Origin: Marinobacter segnicrescens
GTDB taxonomy: Bacteria; Pseudomonadota; Gammaproteobacteria; Pseudomonadales; Oleiphilaceae
Assembly: GCF_900111555.1 (NCBI RefSeq)
Contig: NZ_FOHZ01000005.1
Span: forward strand, 164,054 to 228,053
DNA length: 64,000 nucleotides
Reading direction: 5' to 3'
Shown: positions 1 through 8,900 of the stretch, one piece after another
How positions within the stretch are numbered: position 1 is the first letter of the stretch
How the letters are laid out: the number at the start of each line of letters is the position of its first letter
The notes under the pieces: model-generated
The model's input: the letters and a program-made list of their open reading frames with translations, nothing else
The model's database searches: none
What the model was told of the DNA's origin: nothing
Made by a program: the position numbers and the translations under genes

Positions 1-138
1 TTACCCAGCAAGACCTGTCCCGTTTGCCTGCGCCCGTTCAGCTGGCGCCGGAAATGGGCCCGCGACTGGCCACAGGTACGCTACTGCAGCGAACGCTGTC
101 GACGTAACCGGCAAAACCCCGGAGCCTCCACCCAATGA
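1..138 (+). CDS. DUF2256 zinc-ribbon-like protein, 3' part only
   Basis: The window opens inside this gene. Frame 1 from base 1 gives about 45 residues to a TGA at 136-138. It holds a CPVC pair, a W-R-R-K-W-A-R-W stretch and a YCSERCRR motif, which is the DUF2256 pattern of two Cys pairs. The stop overlaps the next ATG (ATGA), so it is translationally coupled to the photolyase; I recall such genes next to photolyase/cryptochrome genes. The molecular role is unknown. The start lies outside the window. Confidence 0.8.
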   Translation, partial: LPSKTCPVCLRPFSWRRKWARDWPQVRYCSERCRRNRQNPGASTQ

Positions 139-1661
139 CAACGGTTGTCTGGTTCAAGCGTGACCTGCGCACCCACGACCATGCCCCACTGGTAGAAGCC
201 GCTGCGCACGGCCGGCCGGTCATCCCCCTTTATGTGGTGGAACCCGGGTACTGGCAACTGCCGGACACCAGCGAACGTCACTGGGGGTTTATCCGCGAAT
301 CCCTGGAAGACCTGGACCGCCAGCTTCGCAAGGTGGGTAGCCGCCTGCTGGTCATCCACGGCGACGCTCTCGATGTGCTGGGCACCCTGCACGCCCACTA
401 TGGCATCGGGCGCATCTTCTGCCACCAGGAGACCGGCGGGCAGTGGACGTTTGACCGGGATCGGGCGGTGCTGGGCTGGTGTCGCAGCCACGGCACCGAA
501 TACCGGGAATGGCAGCAATCCGGCGTCGTGCGCCCGCTGCCGGACCGGGATGAGTGGGACAGCCGATGGCAGTCCCTGATGACCGCTCCGGTGCTCGCGC
601 CGCCGGAGCACCTGCCCATGCCGGCAGACCAGTTCCGCGACTGGCCGGATATCGCCACCCTGTCGATGCCGGATATCTCCCACGGCATGCCCAGCCCGGA
701 CCGCCAGGCCGGCGGTAGCGGCCATGGCGAGAAATTGCTGGCGTCGTTCCTCGACCGGCGGGTTGCCGGTTACCAATACAAGATCTCCAGCCCCAACACG
801 GCCCCCAGGGCCTGCTCCCGCCTGAGCCCTCACCTGGCTTACGGCACGGTCAGCCTGCGGCATGTGTATCAGCAGGCACGGGCGACGGGGAATCACCAAA
901 GCAGCCTGCCCCGCAAGCAGCGCAGCCTGGCCAGCTTCCGTTCCCGCCTGCACTGGCACTGCCACTTTATCCAGAAACTGGAAGACGAGCCGGAGCTTGA
1001 GTTCCGCGCCCTGCACCGGGATATGGAGCAGCTCAAGACTGGCCCGGACGATTCGGAACGCCTGCAGCGCTGGCAGCAGGGCCAGACCGGCTGGCCGCTG
1101 GTGGATGCCTGTATGCGGGCGCTGCACCATACCGGCTGGATCAATTTCCGCATGCGGGCCATGCTCATGGCCATTGCCAGCTACCAGCTCTGGCTGCACT
1201 GGCGCGAGCCGGCCCTGCACCTGGCACGATTGTTTACCGACTTTGAACCGGGCATTCACTACCCCCAGGCCCAGATGCAGTCCGGCCTCACCGGCATCAA
1301 CGCCCTGCGCATCTACAACCCGGTGCTCCAGAGCCGCAAACTGGACCCGGAAGGTACCTTTATCCGCCGCTGGCTGCCGGAACTGGAAGGGGTACCCAAC
1401 GAATTCATCCACGCTCCCTGGCAGATGACCTTCAGCCAGAAGCAACGCTTCGGTGGCGACCAGTACATCGACCCGGTCTGTGACCATGAGCAGGCCGCCC
1501 GGGAGGCACGCCAGGCCATGGGGGAATTTATCCGGCACAGGGTAAACGCCGAAGAGACCGAACGTGTGCTGGCCCGCCATGGCAGTCGTCGGCGGCAACA
1601 CCAGCACCGGCGACCAGTAGCGAAATCCAGCGAGAACGAACAGCAACTTACCCTGTTCTGA
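135..1661 (+). CDS. Deoxyribodipyrimidine photolyase / cryptochrome family protein
   Basis: 508 aa flavoprotein expected to repair UV-induced pyrimidine dimers with blue light. The N-terminus ([13 protein letters not shown]) is the Rossmann-like antenna domain of the family. The C-terminal half carries the FAD-binding helical domain, with [38 protein letters not shown] and RIYNPVLQS, all typical of class I-related photolyases and cryptochromes. The Arg-rich tail may contact DNA (inference). It is coupled by ATGA overlap to the DUF2256 gene upstream. I cannot distinguish CPD from (6-4) or cryptochrome activity by eye. Confidence 0.9.
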   Translation: MTTVVWFKRDLRTHDHAPLVEAAAHGRPVIPLYVVEPGYWQLPDTSERHWGFIRESLEDLDRQLRKVGSRLLVIHGDALDVLGTLHAHYGIGRIFCHQETGGQWTFDRDRAVLGWCRSHGTEYREWQQSGVVRPLPDRDEWDSRWQSLMTAPVLAPPEHLPMPADQFRDWPDIATLSMPDISHGMPSPDRQAGGSGHGEKLLASFLDRRVAGYQYKISSPNTAPRACSRLSPHLAYGTVSLRHVYQQARATGNHQSSLPRKQRSLASFRSRLHWHCHFIQKLEDEPELEFRALHRDMEQLKTGPDDSERLQRWQQGQTGWPLVDACMRALHHTGWINFRMRAMLMAIASYQLWLHWREPALHLARLFTDFEPGIHYPQAQMQSGLTGINALRIYNPVLQSRKLDPEGTFIRRWLPELEGVPNEFIHAPWQMTFSQKQRFGGDQYIDPVCDHEQAAREARQAMGEFIRHRVNAEETERVLARHGSRRRQHQHRRPVAKSSENEQQLTLF

Positions 1662-1750
1662 AGCCGGGGTTCCGCTGCTCAGACTATGTTGCTATTCTCG
1701 GATGCCTGAGGCACTCCAATAACAACAGGCCAATCACCCGAGCTCCACCC

Positions 1751-2587
1751 ATGAACTGGAACCTGCTGCTACCCTACGATTTCTCGCCACTGACAATACT
1801 GGCCTACCTTTTGGTGGCCAGCGGCTATATCGTGGCGCTTCGGGCCCTGCCCGGTGAAGAAAAACCCGGACCGGTGCGCATCTTCGCATTCTTCCTGGGC
1901 CTGCTGCTGTGCTATGCGGTGATGCAGACCCGGTTCGACTACTACGCCCAGTACATGTTCTTTATCCACCGGGGTCAGCATCTGATTCTGCACCACCTGG
2001 GGCCGGTACTGATTGCCCTGTCCAACCCCTTGCCGATACTGCGCTTCTGGCACCGGCAGCTGGCACCGGCCATGGGCGCCTGGGTGCTGCCCATCCGCTG
2101 GGGTTACAACGCACTGCAACAGCCGTTCATTGCTGCGTTCCTGTTTGCGGGGCTGGTGTATTTCTGGCTATGGCCGCCCATCCACTTCGACGCCATGCTC
2201 AGCCGTGACCTGTACTGGGTGATGAACTGGAGCATGCTGCTGGATGGCCTGCTGTTCTGGTGGCTGATCTTTGACCCGCGCTCTCCCCACGACACCCCGT
2301 CCCTGGGTTACGGCAAGCGAATCCTGCTGCTGGTACTGGTGGCAGTACCACAGATGGTGCTGGGGGCCTGGATCGTCTTTAACCGGGGCATGGTCTACGA
2401 CGTGTACGAAGTGTGCGGCCGTGCCTGGCCCATGTCGCCCATAGACGACCAGCTTATCGGCGGCATTCTGACCTGGATTCCGCCAGCCATGATGAGTGTG
2501 GTCGGTATCCTGATCCTGATCGGCCGGGCCATGCGGGACGACCGTCCCAGACCCCGACGGCACGTTGCAGAGGAAGTAACACCATGA
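1751..2587 (+). CDS. CtaG-type cytochrome c oxidase assembly membrane protein (caa3_CtaG)
   Basis: 278 aa polytopic protein with about seven hydrophobic segments. His and Met residues cluster between the helices (FIHRGQHLILHHLGP, WPPIHFDAML), as in the caa3_CtaG family that helps assemble the CuA/CuB centres of heme-copper oxidases. Its stop overlaps the ATG of the SCO gene (ATGA at 2584-2587), so both copper-related assembly factors are made together. No oxidase structural genes are in the window, so the target oxidase is unknown. Confidence 0.85.
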   Translation: MNWNLLLPYDFSPLTILAYLLVASGYIVALRALPGEEKPGPVRIFAFFLGLLLCYAVMQTRFDYYAQYMFFIHRGQHLILHHLGPVLIALSNPLPILRFWHRQLAPAMGAWVLPIRWGYNALQQPFIAAFLFAGLVYFWLWPPIHFDAMLSRDLYWVMNWSMLLDGLLFWWLIFDPRSPHDTPSLGYGKRILLLVLVAVPQMVLGAWIVFNRGMVYDVYEVCGRAWPMSPIDDQLIGGILTWIPPAMMSVVGILILIGRAMRDDRPRPRRHVAEEVTP

Positions 2588-3192
2588 AATTCATAACCCT
2601 TTTCGCCCGATCCCTGGTGATCGCAGGCCTGGCGCTGGTGCTGACAGGCTGCCTGGATGAAGAACAACAGTGGAACGCCAAGGAAATCGACGGGATGCTG
2701 CCGGACCTTGAGTTCACGCTGACCCGCAGCGACGGCGAAACGGTCACTGCCGAGGAATACCAGGGCCAGGTGCGCCTGATGTTCTTCGGCTTTACCAATT
2801 GCCCGGACGTCTGCCCCGCCACCCTGTCCAAACTGACCCGGGCGATCAAGGCGATGCCTGCAGACCTTCAGGACGATGTTACCCCCCTGTTTGTCAGCGT
2901 CGACCCGAAACGGGACACGCCGGAGCGGCTTGGAGAGTATGTGAATTTCTTCTACGATCGCACCGTGGGCCTGACAGCAGACGAACCCACCCTGCGAAAA
3001 CTGGCCAAGCGGTACCGCACCACCTTCGGTTACGATGAGCCCGATGAGAGGGGTAATTACAACGTCTCCCACAGTGCGGCCATCTATGTGTTTGATGGCC
3101 AGGGTAACGCCCGGCTGCTGTTGCGCTCGGACCTGCCCACCGACCAGATCACCGAGGACCTGGTCCAGCTGGCCCGCCAGGCCCGTTCCTGA
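2584..3192 (+). CDS. SCO1/SenC family copper chaperone lipoprotein
   Basis: 202 aa. The start at 2584 is chosen because it gives a lipoprotein signal ending in LVLTGC (Cys23) and overlaps the ctaG-like stop. The thioredoxin-like fold carries the SCO copper ligands CPDVC (Cys73, Cys77) and a later His (about 163, in NVSHSAAIYVF). FVSVDPKRDTPE is a further family hallmark. It is expected to sit on the periplasmic face of the inner membrane and deliver copper to the oxidase CuA site, together with the CtaG-like protein upstream. Confidence 0.92.
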   Translation: MKFITLFARSLVIAGLALVLTGCLDEEQQWNAKEIDGMLPDLEFTLTRSDGETVTAEEYQGQVRLMFFGFTNCPDVCPATLSKLTRAIKAMPADLQDDVTPLFVSVDPKRDTPERLGEYVNFFYDRTVGLTADEPTLRKLAKRYRTTFGYDEPDERGNYNVSHSAAIYVFDGQGNARLLLRSDLPTDQITEDLVQLARQARS

Positions 3193-3336
3193 GCAGGGCC
3201 GTCAGCTTCCGTTTCCTGACCCTGTCTCACCCGTAATGTCCTCCCGGGCTCCGGTGGTTCACAATATTCCACTGGGGTCAGATACCCCTTCGTCCGAATC
3301 CAGGGAAGTCCGAAGTGTAAGGGAGATGTACCTGTT

Positions 3337-4668
3337 ATGAGCCGCTCCATACGCGCCAGCCTGTTTCTCATGGTGGCACCCTTTGCGGTGACCTTTACCC
3401 TGGTGGCCTGGGTGGTGGATAGTAAAATCGGGCCTTGGCTGGACCGCCCGTTGCTGCTCAATTGCACCGAGCGAGGCTTTGCGCCGTGGATCTGCAACGT
3501 ACAGGATGGCCTGCTGGGCTGGATCGCCCTGGGTCTGGGGATGCTGGTTTTGCTCTCGGTCACCGCCCTGCTGTCCCTGAGCCTGTTCCGCACTCACCTG
3601 CGAAACCTGCAGCAGGACGTGATGGATTTTCAGAAAGGCCATCGCAGCCAGCTGACGGATGCGCCCCGGGAAATGCACCCGCTGGTGCAGCTGCTGAACC
3701 GGATCCTGCAATCGGCCCTGAAAGATCCGGCGGGGGCCACGTCAAGCCACGACGAACGACCGAAACCGCAACCGGGAGTCTCTGCTCCGGCCCCGGACCT
3801 CACGGTTGCGCCATCACAACCGCCTGAACCTGCTCCACCACCCAGCCCCGAGCCGGCAGCCAGGCGGAACCCGGAGCCAGCACGAACGCCCCGTCCGGTA
3901 TTACCGCCAGAGGGACACCAGCCACGAACTGCGGAACCGGCACCTGAGCCAGCTCCGCGAACACAGCCGGACGAGCGGGACCTGGAAGTTTCCCTGCGGG
4001 AACTGGACGCAGACCTGGAACAAGCCCTTGCCGAGGCCGAGGAGGCAATTCCCGAGCCCGAGCCCAAACCAGACCCTCGAAAAACCACCCAACCAGAACA
4101 GGGAAGCGCCACCGGTAACCAGCCCGTGGACAGGCCCGGGCCTCCCCATGGCACGCGTGCGCAGCCCGCGGAACCTGCAAAGCCCACACCCCGCAAGAAC
4201 GAGTCCTTCCCGGCCCGCAAATGCCGCAAGCTTATCGCGATACTGGGTCATCGGTATCCAGACGTGAACTTTGAGCTGATTACCGATGTGACCGAAGACG
4301 TTCCCTGGTCCATCCGTGAGGCGGAGCTGACCGAAGTCTTCGGCGAATTGCTGGATAACGCGGGTAAATGGGCGGCCTCCCAGGTGAACATCTTCCTGGC
4401 GATCAAGGGCAACATGCTGGTGTTTGGCGTAGCCGATGATGGCCCCGGTTTAGACCCTGAACTGGCATCACACCTCGGCGAGGAAGACTTCCGGGCGAAA
4501 CCGGACCAGGCCCCCGGCCGCGGTCTGCCGGCGGTCCGCCGGGTAATCGACAGCCATGGCGGATCACTGGCCTTCGACCGCAGCCGCCTTGGCGGCCTCG
4601 AGGCCATTGCGGCCCTGCCCGGCGCACCGGTCCCGCGTCACGCAAGGGCGCCCGGGTTCCATCACTGA
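3337..4668 (+). CDS. PhoQ-like sensor kinase-related protein without a DHp domain
   Basis: 443 aa. Two membrane segments (about 8-28 and 60-84) enclose a short periplasmic loop with two Cys. Residues 85-125 resemble a HAMP end, with the E-M-x-P-L-V-x-L-L-N-R-I-L pattern normally placed just before the phosphoacceptor His helix. Instead there is a Pro/Glu-rich linker of about 160 residues (130-288). It is followed by a PhoQ-like ATPase module: N-box ELLDNAGKW (Asn341), G1 DDGPGLD (367-373) and G2 GRGLPAV (394-400). No H-box is seen and no response regulator adjoins. It may be a non-canonical or partner-dependent kinase. Confidence 0.75.
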   Translation: MSRSIRASLFLMVAPFAVTFTLVAWVVDSKIGPWLDRPLLLNCTERGFAPWICNVQDGLLGWIALGLGMLVLLSVTALLSLSLFRTHLRNLQQDVMDFQKGHRSQLTDAPREMHPLVQLLNRILQSALKDPAGATSSHDERPKPQPGVSAPAPDLTVAPSQPPEPAPPPSPEPAARRNPEPARTPRPVLPPEGHQPRTAEPAPEPAPRTQPDERDLEVSLRELDADLEQALAEAEEAIPEPEPKPDPRKTTQPEQGSATGNQPVDRPGPPHGTRAQPAEPAKPTPRKNESFPARKCRKLIAILGHRYPDVNFELITDVTEDVPWSIREAELTEVFGELLDNAGKWAASQVNIFLAIKGNMLVFGVADDGPGLDPELASHLGEEDFRAKPDQAPGRGLPAVRRVIDSHGGSLAFDRSRLGGLEAIAALPGAPVPRHARAPGFHH

Positions 4669-4802
4669 CGGTCCTACGGGAATACCGTCGCCATCGCTAA
4701 ATAGCCCTATGCGGGTCCGACGCGGTGTGATAGATATAGCGTCCACCAGAACCGGGCTGTCGGCGCCCCCTGTGCCCGCCCGGATGTCCACAGCATCAGG
4801 TA

Positions 4803-5147
4803 TTGCCCGTGCCCGCAACGAAAACCGCCCCGACCACCCTGCGTCAACTGGCTGCATTCCTTGTGTTGTCGGGCATGGTGCTGTGGGGCGTACCGGACAG
4901 GCTGACCAACGACACCGGCGGTCCCGGCCAGGCCAGCAGCGCAGATGAATGCCTGATTGCCAACAGCCTGTCTGCCGACGGTATTTCCGGCGATATCATG
5001 GGACCTCCTCCGGTCCCAAGCCGCCCTCCGGAGATCCGGATCACCGAAGCGACGATCAATAGCGGAGCAACTCGACCGGCCTCCCGTCGCTCCGTCTACC
5101 CCGGGCTCCCAAGGGCGCCACCTCCCGACTTCGCCCTCAGCGTCTGA
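4803..5147 (+). CDS. Hypothetical small exported protein
   Basis: An open frame of up to 114 aa (TTG at 4803 or GTG at 4809) fills most of the 527-base space between the sensor-like gene and nhaD. It begins with a hydrophobic stretch (AAFLVLSGMVLWGVP) that could be a signal, and the rest is Pro/Ser/Arg-rich. Third codon positions are GC-rich like the neighbours. No family is recognised and the ribosome binding site is weak. It may be real or chance; the flanks 4669-4802 and 5148-5195 show nothing definite. Confidence 0.4.
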   Translation: MPVPATKTAPTTLRQLAAFLVLSGMVLWGVPDRLTNDTGGPGQASSADECLIANSLSADGISGDIMGPPPVPSRPPEIRITEATINSGATRPASRRSVYPGLPRAPPPDFALSV

Positions 5148-5195
5148 TTCCCGTTTCGCATCAACATTGATCGGGGCAATCCCCGGAGTAAACGA

Positions 5196-6599
5196 ATGAA
5201 AAAACACCTGTTGTTGCCGGCAGTTGGCTTGTTGTCGGTATCCGGTTCCGCGTGGGCGGCCGAAACCACCCGCGCACTTAACCTTATCCATCACCCGGCG
5301 GGCTACCTTGCCATCGCCATCTTCGTGATCGGCTACATCCTGGTCATGCTGGAAGAGAAAATTCACCTCGCCAAGTCCAAGCCCATGCTGATGGCCGCTG
5401 GCCTGATCTGGATCCTGCTGGCCGTTGTCTATAGCAACGCGGGCGTGACCGGTGAGGTGGAGGAAGCCATCCGCCACAACTTCCTGGAGTACGCCGAGCT
5501 CTTTTTCTTCCTGCTGGTGGCAATGACCTACATTAATGCCATGCTGGAACGGGGTGTCTTTGACCAGCTGCGCATATGGCTGTTGGGCAAGGGCTTTGGC
5601 TATCGCCGGCTGTTCTGGATTACCGGTAGCCTGGCCTTCCTGATTTCGCCAGTGGCGGACAACCTGACCACCGCGCTGATCATGTGCGCAGTGGTCATGG
5701 CCGTTGGCCGGGACAGCCCGGCGTTTGTCTCCCTGGCGTGCATCAACATCGTGGTCGGCGCCAATGCCGGTGGTGCATTCAGCCCCTTCGGCGACATCAC
5801 CACACTGATGGTCTGGCAGAAAGGCATTCTGCCGTTCCAGGACTTCTTCCAGCTGTTCCTGCCCAGCCTGGTAAACTTCCTGGTACCTGCCCTGCTCATG
5901 CACCTGGCCCTGCCCAAGGGACAACCCATGGCCCCGGAGAGCCACAACAGGGTATTGCGCCCCGGGGGGCTGGTAATCTGTGGGCTTTTCCTGGCGACTA
6001 TTGCCACCGCCATCAGTTTTCACCAGTTCCTGCATATTCCGCCGGTCTTCGGCATGATGACGGGCCTTGCCTACCTGAAGATCTTCGGTTACTTCCTCAA
6101 GCGCCACGAGGAATATCAGTGGCAGGAATCCTCGGAAACCCCACCCGGTGACAGTTCCAGTGAGCACAGTTTCGATGTGTTTGCCCATATTGCCCGCTCG
6201 GAGTGGGACACCCTGTTCTTCTTCTACGGGGTCATCCTGGCCGTTGGCGGGTTAGGGTTTATCGGCTATCTGGGCCTGATGTCCAACACCCTCTACGTGG
6301 ACCTTGGCCCCACCACAGCGAACGTGATGATCGGCGTTATCTCCTCACTGGTCGATAATATTCCGGTGATGTTTGCCGTACTGACCATGAACCCTGACAT
6401 GCCGGAACTGCAATGGCTACTGGTCACCCTGACTGCGGGTGTCGGCGGCAGCCTGCTCTCCGTCGGTTCTGCCGCCGGGGTCGCTTTGATGGGGCAGGCC
6501 CGGGGCCATTACACCTTCCTGAGCCACCTGAAATGGACCCCGGCCATCGCCCTGGGCTACGGTGCCAGTATCTGGGTACACTTCCTGGTAAACGGCTGA
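5196..6599 (+). CDS. nhaD: NhaD-type sodium:proton antiporter
   Basis: 467 aa inner-membrane protein with about a dozen hydrophobic segments and an N-terminal signal-like stretch. The wording is that of NhaD (ArsB/NhaD ion transporter superfamily): HPAGYLAIAIFVIGYILVM, LEEKIHLAKSKP, SPVADNLTTALIM, NAGGAFSPFGDITTLMVW and SLVDNIPVMFAVL. It exchanges cytoplasmic Na+ or Li+ for H+, in keeping with a marine host. A good Shine-Dalgarno (GGAG) precedes the ATG. The next gene starts within 20 bases of its stop. Confidence 0.93.
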   Translation: MKKHLLLPAVGLLSVSGSAWAAETTRALNLIHHPAGYLAIAIFVIGYILVMLEEKIHLAKSKPMLMAAGLIWILLAVVYSNAGVTGEVEEAIRHNFLEYAELFFFLLVAMTYINAMLERGVFDQLRIWLLGKGFGYRRLFWITGSLAFLISPVADNLTTALIMCAVVMAVGRDSPAFVSLACINIVVGANAGGAFSPFGDITTLMVWQKGILPFQDFFQLFLPSLVNFLVPALLMHLALPKGQPMAPESHNRVLRPGGLVICGLFLATIATAISFHQFLHIPPVFGMMTGLAYLKIFGYFLKRHEEYQWQESSETPPGDSSSEHSFDVFAHIARSEWDTLFFFYGVILAVGGLGFIGYLGLMSNTLYVDLGPTTANVMIGVISSLVDNIPVMFAVLTMNPDMPELQWLLVTLTAGVGGSLLSVGSAAGVALMGQARGHYTFLSHLKWTPAIALGYGASIWVHFLVNG

Positions 6600-6617
6600 T
6601 CAAAGAGGATGGCAGGC

Positions 6618-7067
6618 ATGAAAATCGGCGAAATGACGGAACAGTCCGGTATCCCGGTGGAAACCATCCGTTATTACGAGAAGATTGGCTTGCTGCCTGC
6701 GCCGGATCGCCAGGCCAACGGCTATCGCAATTACCGCCAGTCGCATCTGGACCGGCTGCTGTTTATCCGCCGCTGCCGCAACCTGGACATGGCCCAGGAG
6801 GAAATCCGCGAGCTGGTTCGCCTGGCGGACCAGCCCGACGCCGACTGCAGCGAAGTGGACGCCCTGCTGGCCCGGCACCTGGGCCACGTCCGGGCCAGGC
6901 TACAGGAGCTTCGGGCGCTGGAGAAAACCCTCAGTGACCTGCAGCAGGCCTGCTCCCAGGGCCGCACCGTGGCTGAATGCGGCATTCTCGGAGGCCTTAC
7001 CCAGGACCTGGACAAGGACTCGCCCCCTGGCCACAACAATCACATTCCTGGCAGCCATGGCCACTGA
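6618..7067 (+). CDS. cadR: MerR-family Cd(II)/Pb(II)-responsive regulator (CadR-like)
   Basis: 149 aa from the ATG at 6618 (MKIGEMTEQ), preferred over 6609 because AGAGGA then sits at proper spacing. The N-terminal winged helix (TIRYYEKIGLLPAPDR) is MerR-type, followed by the long dimerisation helix. Cys77, Cys112 and Cys121 match the metal-binding Cys layout of CadR, and the tail is His-rich (HNNHIPGSHGH), like CadR's second site. A MerR-type promoter lies immediately downstream before the CDF gene, so it likely activates that gene on binding metal. Confidence 0.85.
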   Translation: MKIGEMTEQSGIPVETIRYYEKIGLLPAPDRQANGYRNYRQSHLDRLLFIRRCRNLDMAQEEIRELVRLADQPDADCSEVDALLARHLGHVRARLQELRALEKTLSDLQQACSQGRTVAECGILGGLTQDLDKDSPPGHNNHIPGSHGH

Positions 7068-7087
7068 GACCTTTTTGGCCGCCAGGC

Positions 7088-7118
7088 TTGACCCTGTAGT
7101 ACCTACAGGCCTTTGAAT
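7088..7118 (+). promoter_or_regulatory. MerR/CadR-type promoter with long spacer and dyad
   Basis: A -35 TTGACC (7088-7093) and a -10 TTGAAT (7113-7118) are separated by 19 bases, the over-long spacer typical of MerR-regulated promoters. The spacer holds a perfect dyad, CCTGTAG-TAC-CTACAGG (7093-7109). It lies between cadR and the CDF-type gene and points at the latter. Confidence 0.85.
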
Positions 7119-7146
7119 GGCATCAAACCATCAAGGGAGGATTGAA

Positions 7147-7779
7147 ATGGCCTGCAGTTGCTCCGCACCGGAACCCAAGACCCCCAGCCCGGGATTTCGC
7201 CGGGCGCTCTGGATTGCCCTCTGGGTAAACCTCACCATGTTCCTGGTAGAAGGCGCCGCCAGCCTCCAGTCTGGCTCCGTTTCGCTGATGGCTGACGCCA
7301 TCGACTTCTTTGGCGACAGCGCGAATTACCTGCTGTCGCTGTCGGTCCTGTCCATGGGCATGGTCTGGCGAGGCCGGGCGGCGATGTTCAAGGGTGCCAC
7401 CATGACCCTGTTCGGCCTGGCGGTACTGGGCCGGGCAATCTGGGTCGCGCAAAGCGGGGCCACCCCGGAAGCCATCACCATGGGCGCGGTGGGCTTCCTT
7501 GCGCTCGCGGCCAACGTAGCCGTGGCCTGGATATTATTCCGCTACCGCAGCGGCGACTCCGACATGCGCTCGGTATGGCTGTGCAGCCGCAACGATGCCA
7601 TCGGCAACGTGGCCGTCATGGTAGCGGCCCTGGGCGTGCTGGGAACCGGTACCGCCTGGCCTGACCTTGTTGTTGCTGCCATTATCGGTAGCCTGGCGGT
7701 GACCTCCGGCATCAGTGTGATCCGCCACGCCCGCAGTGATATCAGCGAGGCCCGACTGGCTGAGCATGCGCACCAGTGA
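7147..7779 (+). CDS. Short cation-diffusion-facilitator (CDF)-like transporter
   Basis: 210 aa from the ATG at 7147, preceded by AGGGAGG (7134-7140). It has about five to six membrane helices and the CDF pattern SVSLMADAIDFFGDSANYLLSL, with Asp50, Asp53 and Asp57 forming an Asp-rich metal site, plus SRNDAIGNVAVM in a later helix. The N-terminus has a Cys pair (CSCS). It lacks the usual cytoplasmic C-terminal domain. It is controlled by the CadR-like promoter upstream, so Cd, Zn or Pb efflux is the likely role (inference). Confidence 0.82.
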   Translation: MACSCSAPEPKTPSPGFRRALWIALWVNLTMFLVEGAASLQSGSVSLMADAIDFFGDSANYLLSLSVLSMGMVWRGRAAMFKGATMTLFGLAVLGRAIWVAQSGATPEAITMGAVGFLALAANVAVAWILFRYRSGDSDMRSVWLCSRNDAIGNVAVMVAALGVLGTGTAWPDLVVAAIIGSLAVTSGISVIRHARSDISEARLAEHAHQ

Positions 7780-7892
7780 GTCACCTCCCCTCCGGGGGCT
7801 GAAGGCCAACCTCCTTGATATGGCGTATGATGAATCGACGCTATCACTGAAACCGTCTCGAAACATCGAAACTACAATGAAGGAGCCCGGTT

Positions 7893-8870
7893 ATGACCAA
7901 AGCCATTCGATTTTCCCGCACCGGCGGGCCGGAAGTGCTGGAATTCCTCGACATGGACACCAGGGAGCCCGGCCCGGGGGAAATCCGGGTCAGTAACCGG
8001 GCCATTGGCCTGAACTATATCGAGATCTATTTCCGCTCCGGCGTCTACCCGGTGCCCGGCCTGCCCTCCGGCCTGGGCACCGAAGGCGCCGGCGTCGTCG
8101 ATGCGGTCGGCGAAGGCGTCACCGGTTTTGCCGTGGGTGACCGGGTCGCCTACGCCCAGGCACCACTGGGTTCCTATGCGGAGCAACATGTCCTGCCTGC
8201 CGACAAGGCCATCCAGTTGCCGGACGCGGTGGATTTCGAAACCGCTGCTGCCACCATGCTCAAGGGCCTCACCGTTCAGTACCTGCTGCGCCAGACCTGG
8301 CCGGTCAAGGCTGGCGAGACCATCCTGTTTCATGCCGCTGCGGGCGGCGTCGGCCTGATCGCCTGTCAGTGGGCCAGGGCCCTGGGGGCAAAGCTTATCG
8401 GCACCGTCAGTGGGCCCGAGAAGGCGAAACTGGCCCTGGACCATGGCGCCTGGGCGACCATCAACTACAAGGAAGAGAACATCGTCGAGCGGGTGCGGGA
8501 ACTGACCGGGGGCGACATGGTGCCGGTAGTCTATGATTCCGTCGGCAAGGACACCTGGGAAACCTCCCTCGATTGCCTTCAGAAGCGCGGCCTGATGGTC
8601 AGCTTCGGCAACACCACTGGCCCGGTAAGCGGCGTCAACATCGGCATCCTCAACCAGAAAGGCTCCCTGTTCGTCACCCGCCCCAGCCTGGCAGGCTACG
8701 CCGACACCCGCCCCCGCTTCGAAGCCATGTGCGGCGAACTGTTCGAAATGCTGGCCAGCGGCGATATCACGGCAGATATCAACCAGCGTTTCCCCCTGGC
8801 CGATGCCGCCAGGGCCCATGAGGCGCTGGCGAGTGGGCAGACGACGGGGTCTACGGTGTTGTTGCCCTGA
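7893..8870 (+). CDS. NADPH:quinone oxidoreductase (QOR family, MDR superfamily)
   Basis: 325 aa, the full length of QorA-type enzymes. It shows the GroES-like N-terminal domain (GLNYIEIYFRSGVYP, GTEGAGVV) and the nucleotide-binding motif AAAGGVGLIACQWAR. It lacks the Cys zinc ligands of zinc-type MDR enzymes. It is expected to reduce quinones with NADPH in the cytoplasm. The ATG at 7893 has GGAG upstream. selA follows after 30 bases and may be co-transcribed, though no functional link is obvious. Confidence 0.9.
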   Translation: MTKAIRFSRTGGPEVLEFLDMDTREPGPGEIRVSNRAIGLNYIEIYFRSGVYPVPGLPSGLGTEGAGVVDAVGEGVTGFAVGDRVAYAQAPLGSYAEQHVLPADKAIQLPDAVDFETAAATMLKGLTVQYLLRQTWPVKAGETILFHAAAGGVGLIACQWARALGAKLIGTVSGPEKAKLALDHGAWATINYKEENIVERVRELTGGDMVPVVYDSVGKDTWETSLDCLQKRGLMVSFGNTTGPVSGVNIGILNQKGSLFVTRPSLAGYADTRPRFEAMCGELFEMLASGDITADINQRFPLADAARAHEALASGQTTGSTVLLP

Positions 8871-8900
8871 ACAAGGCCTGGCCTGATAAGGAAGCCCCTG

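Noticed and set aside
81..1646. Long minus-strand frame (521 codons) opposite the photolyase
   Set aside because: Shadow of a GC-rich gene; no family motif, no start site, and the plus strand encodes a clear photolyase.
4707..6188. Minus-strand frame (493 codons) opposite nhaD
   Set aside because: Composition is Gln/His/Gly-rich, typical of an antisense shadow; NhaD is certain.
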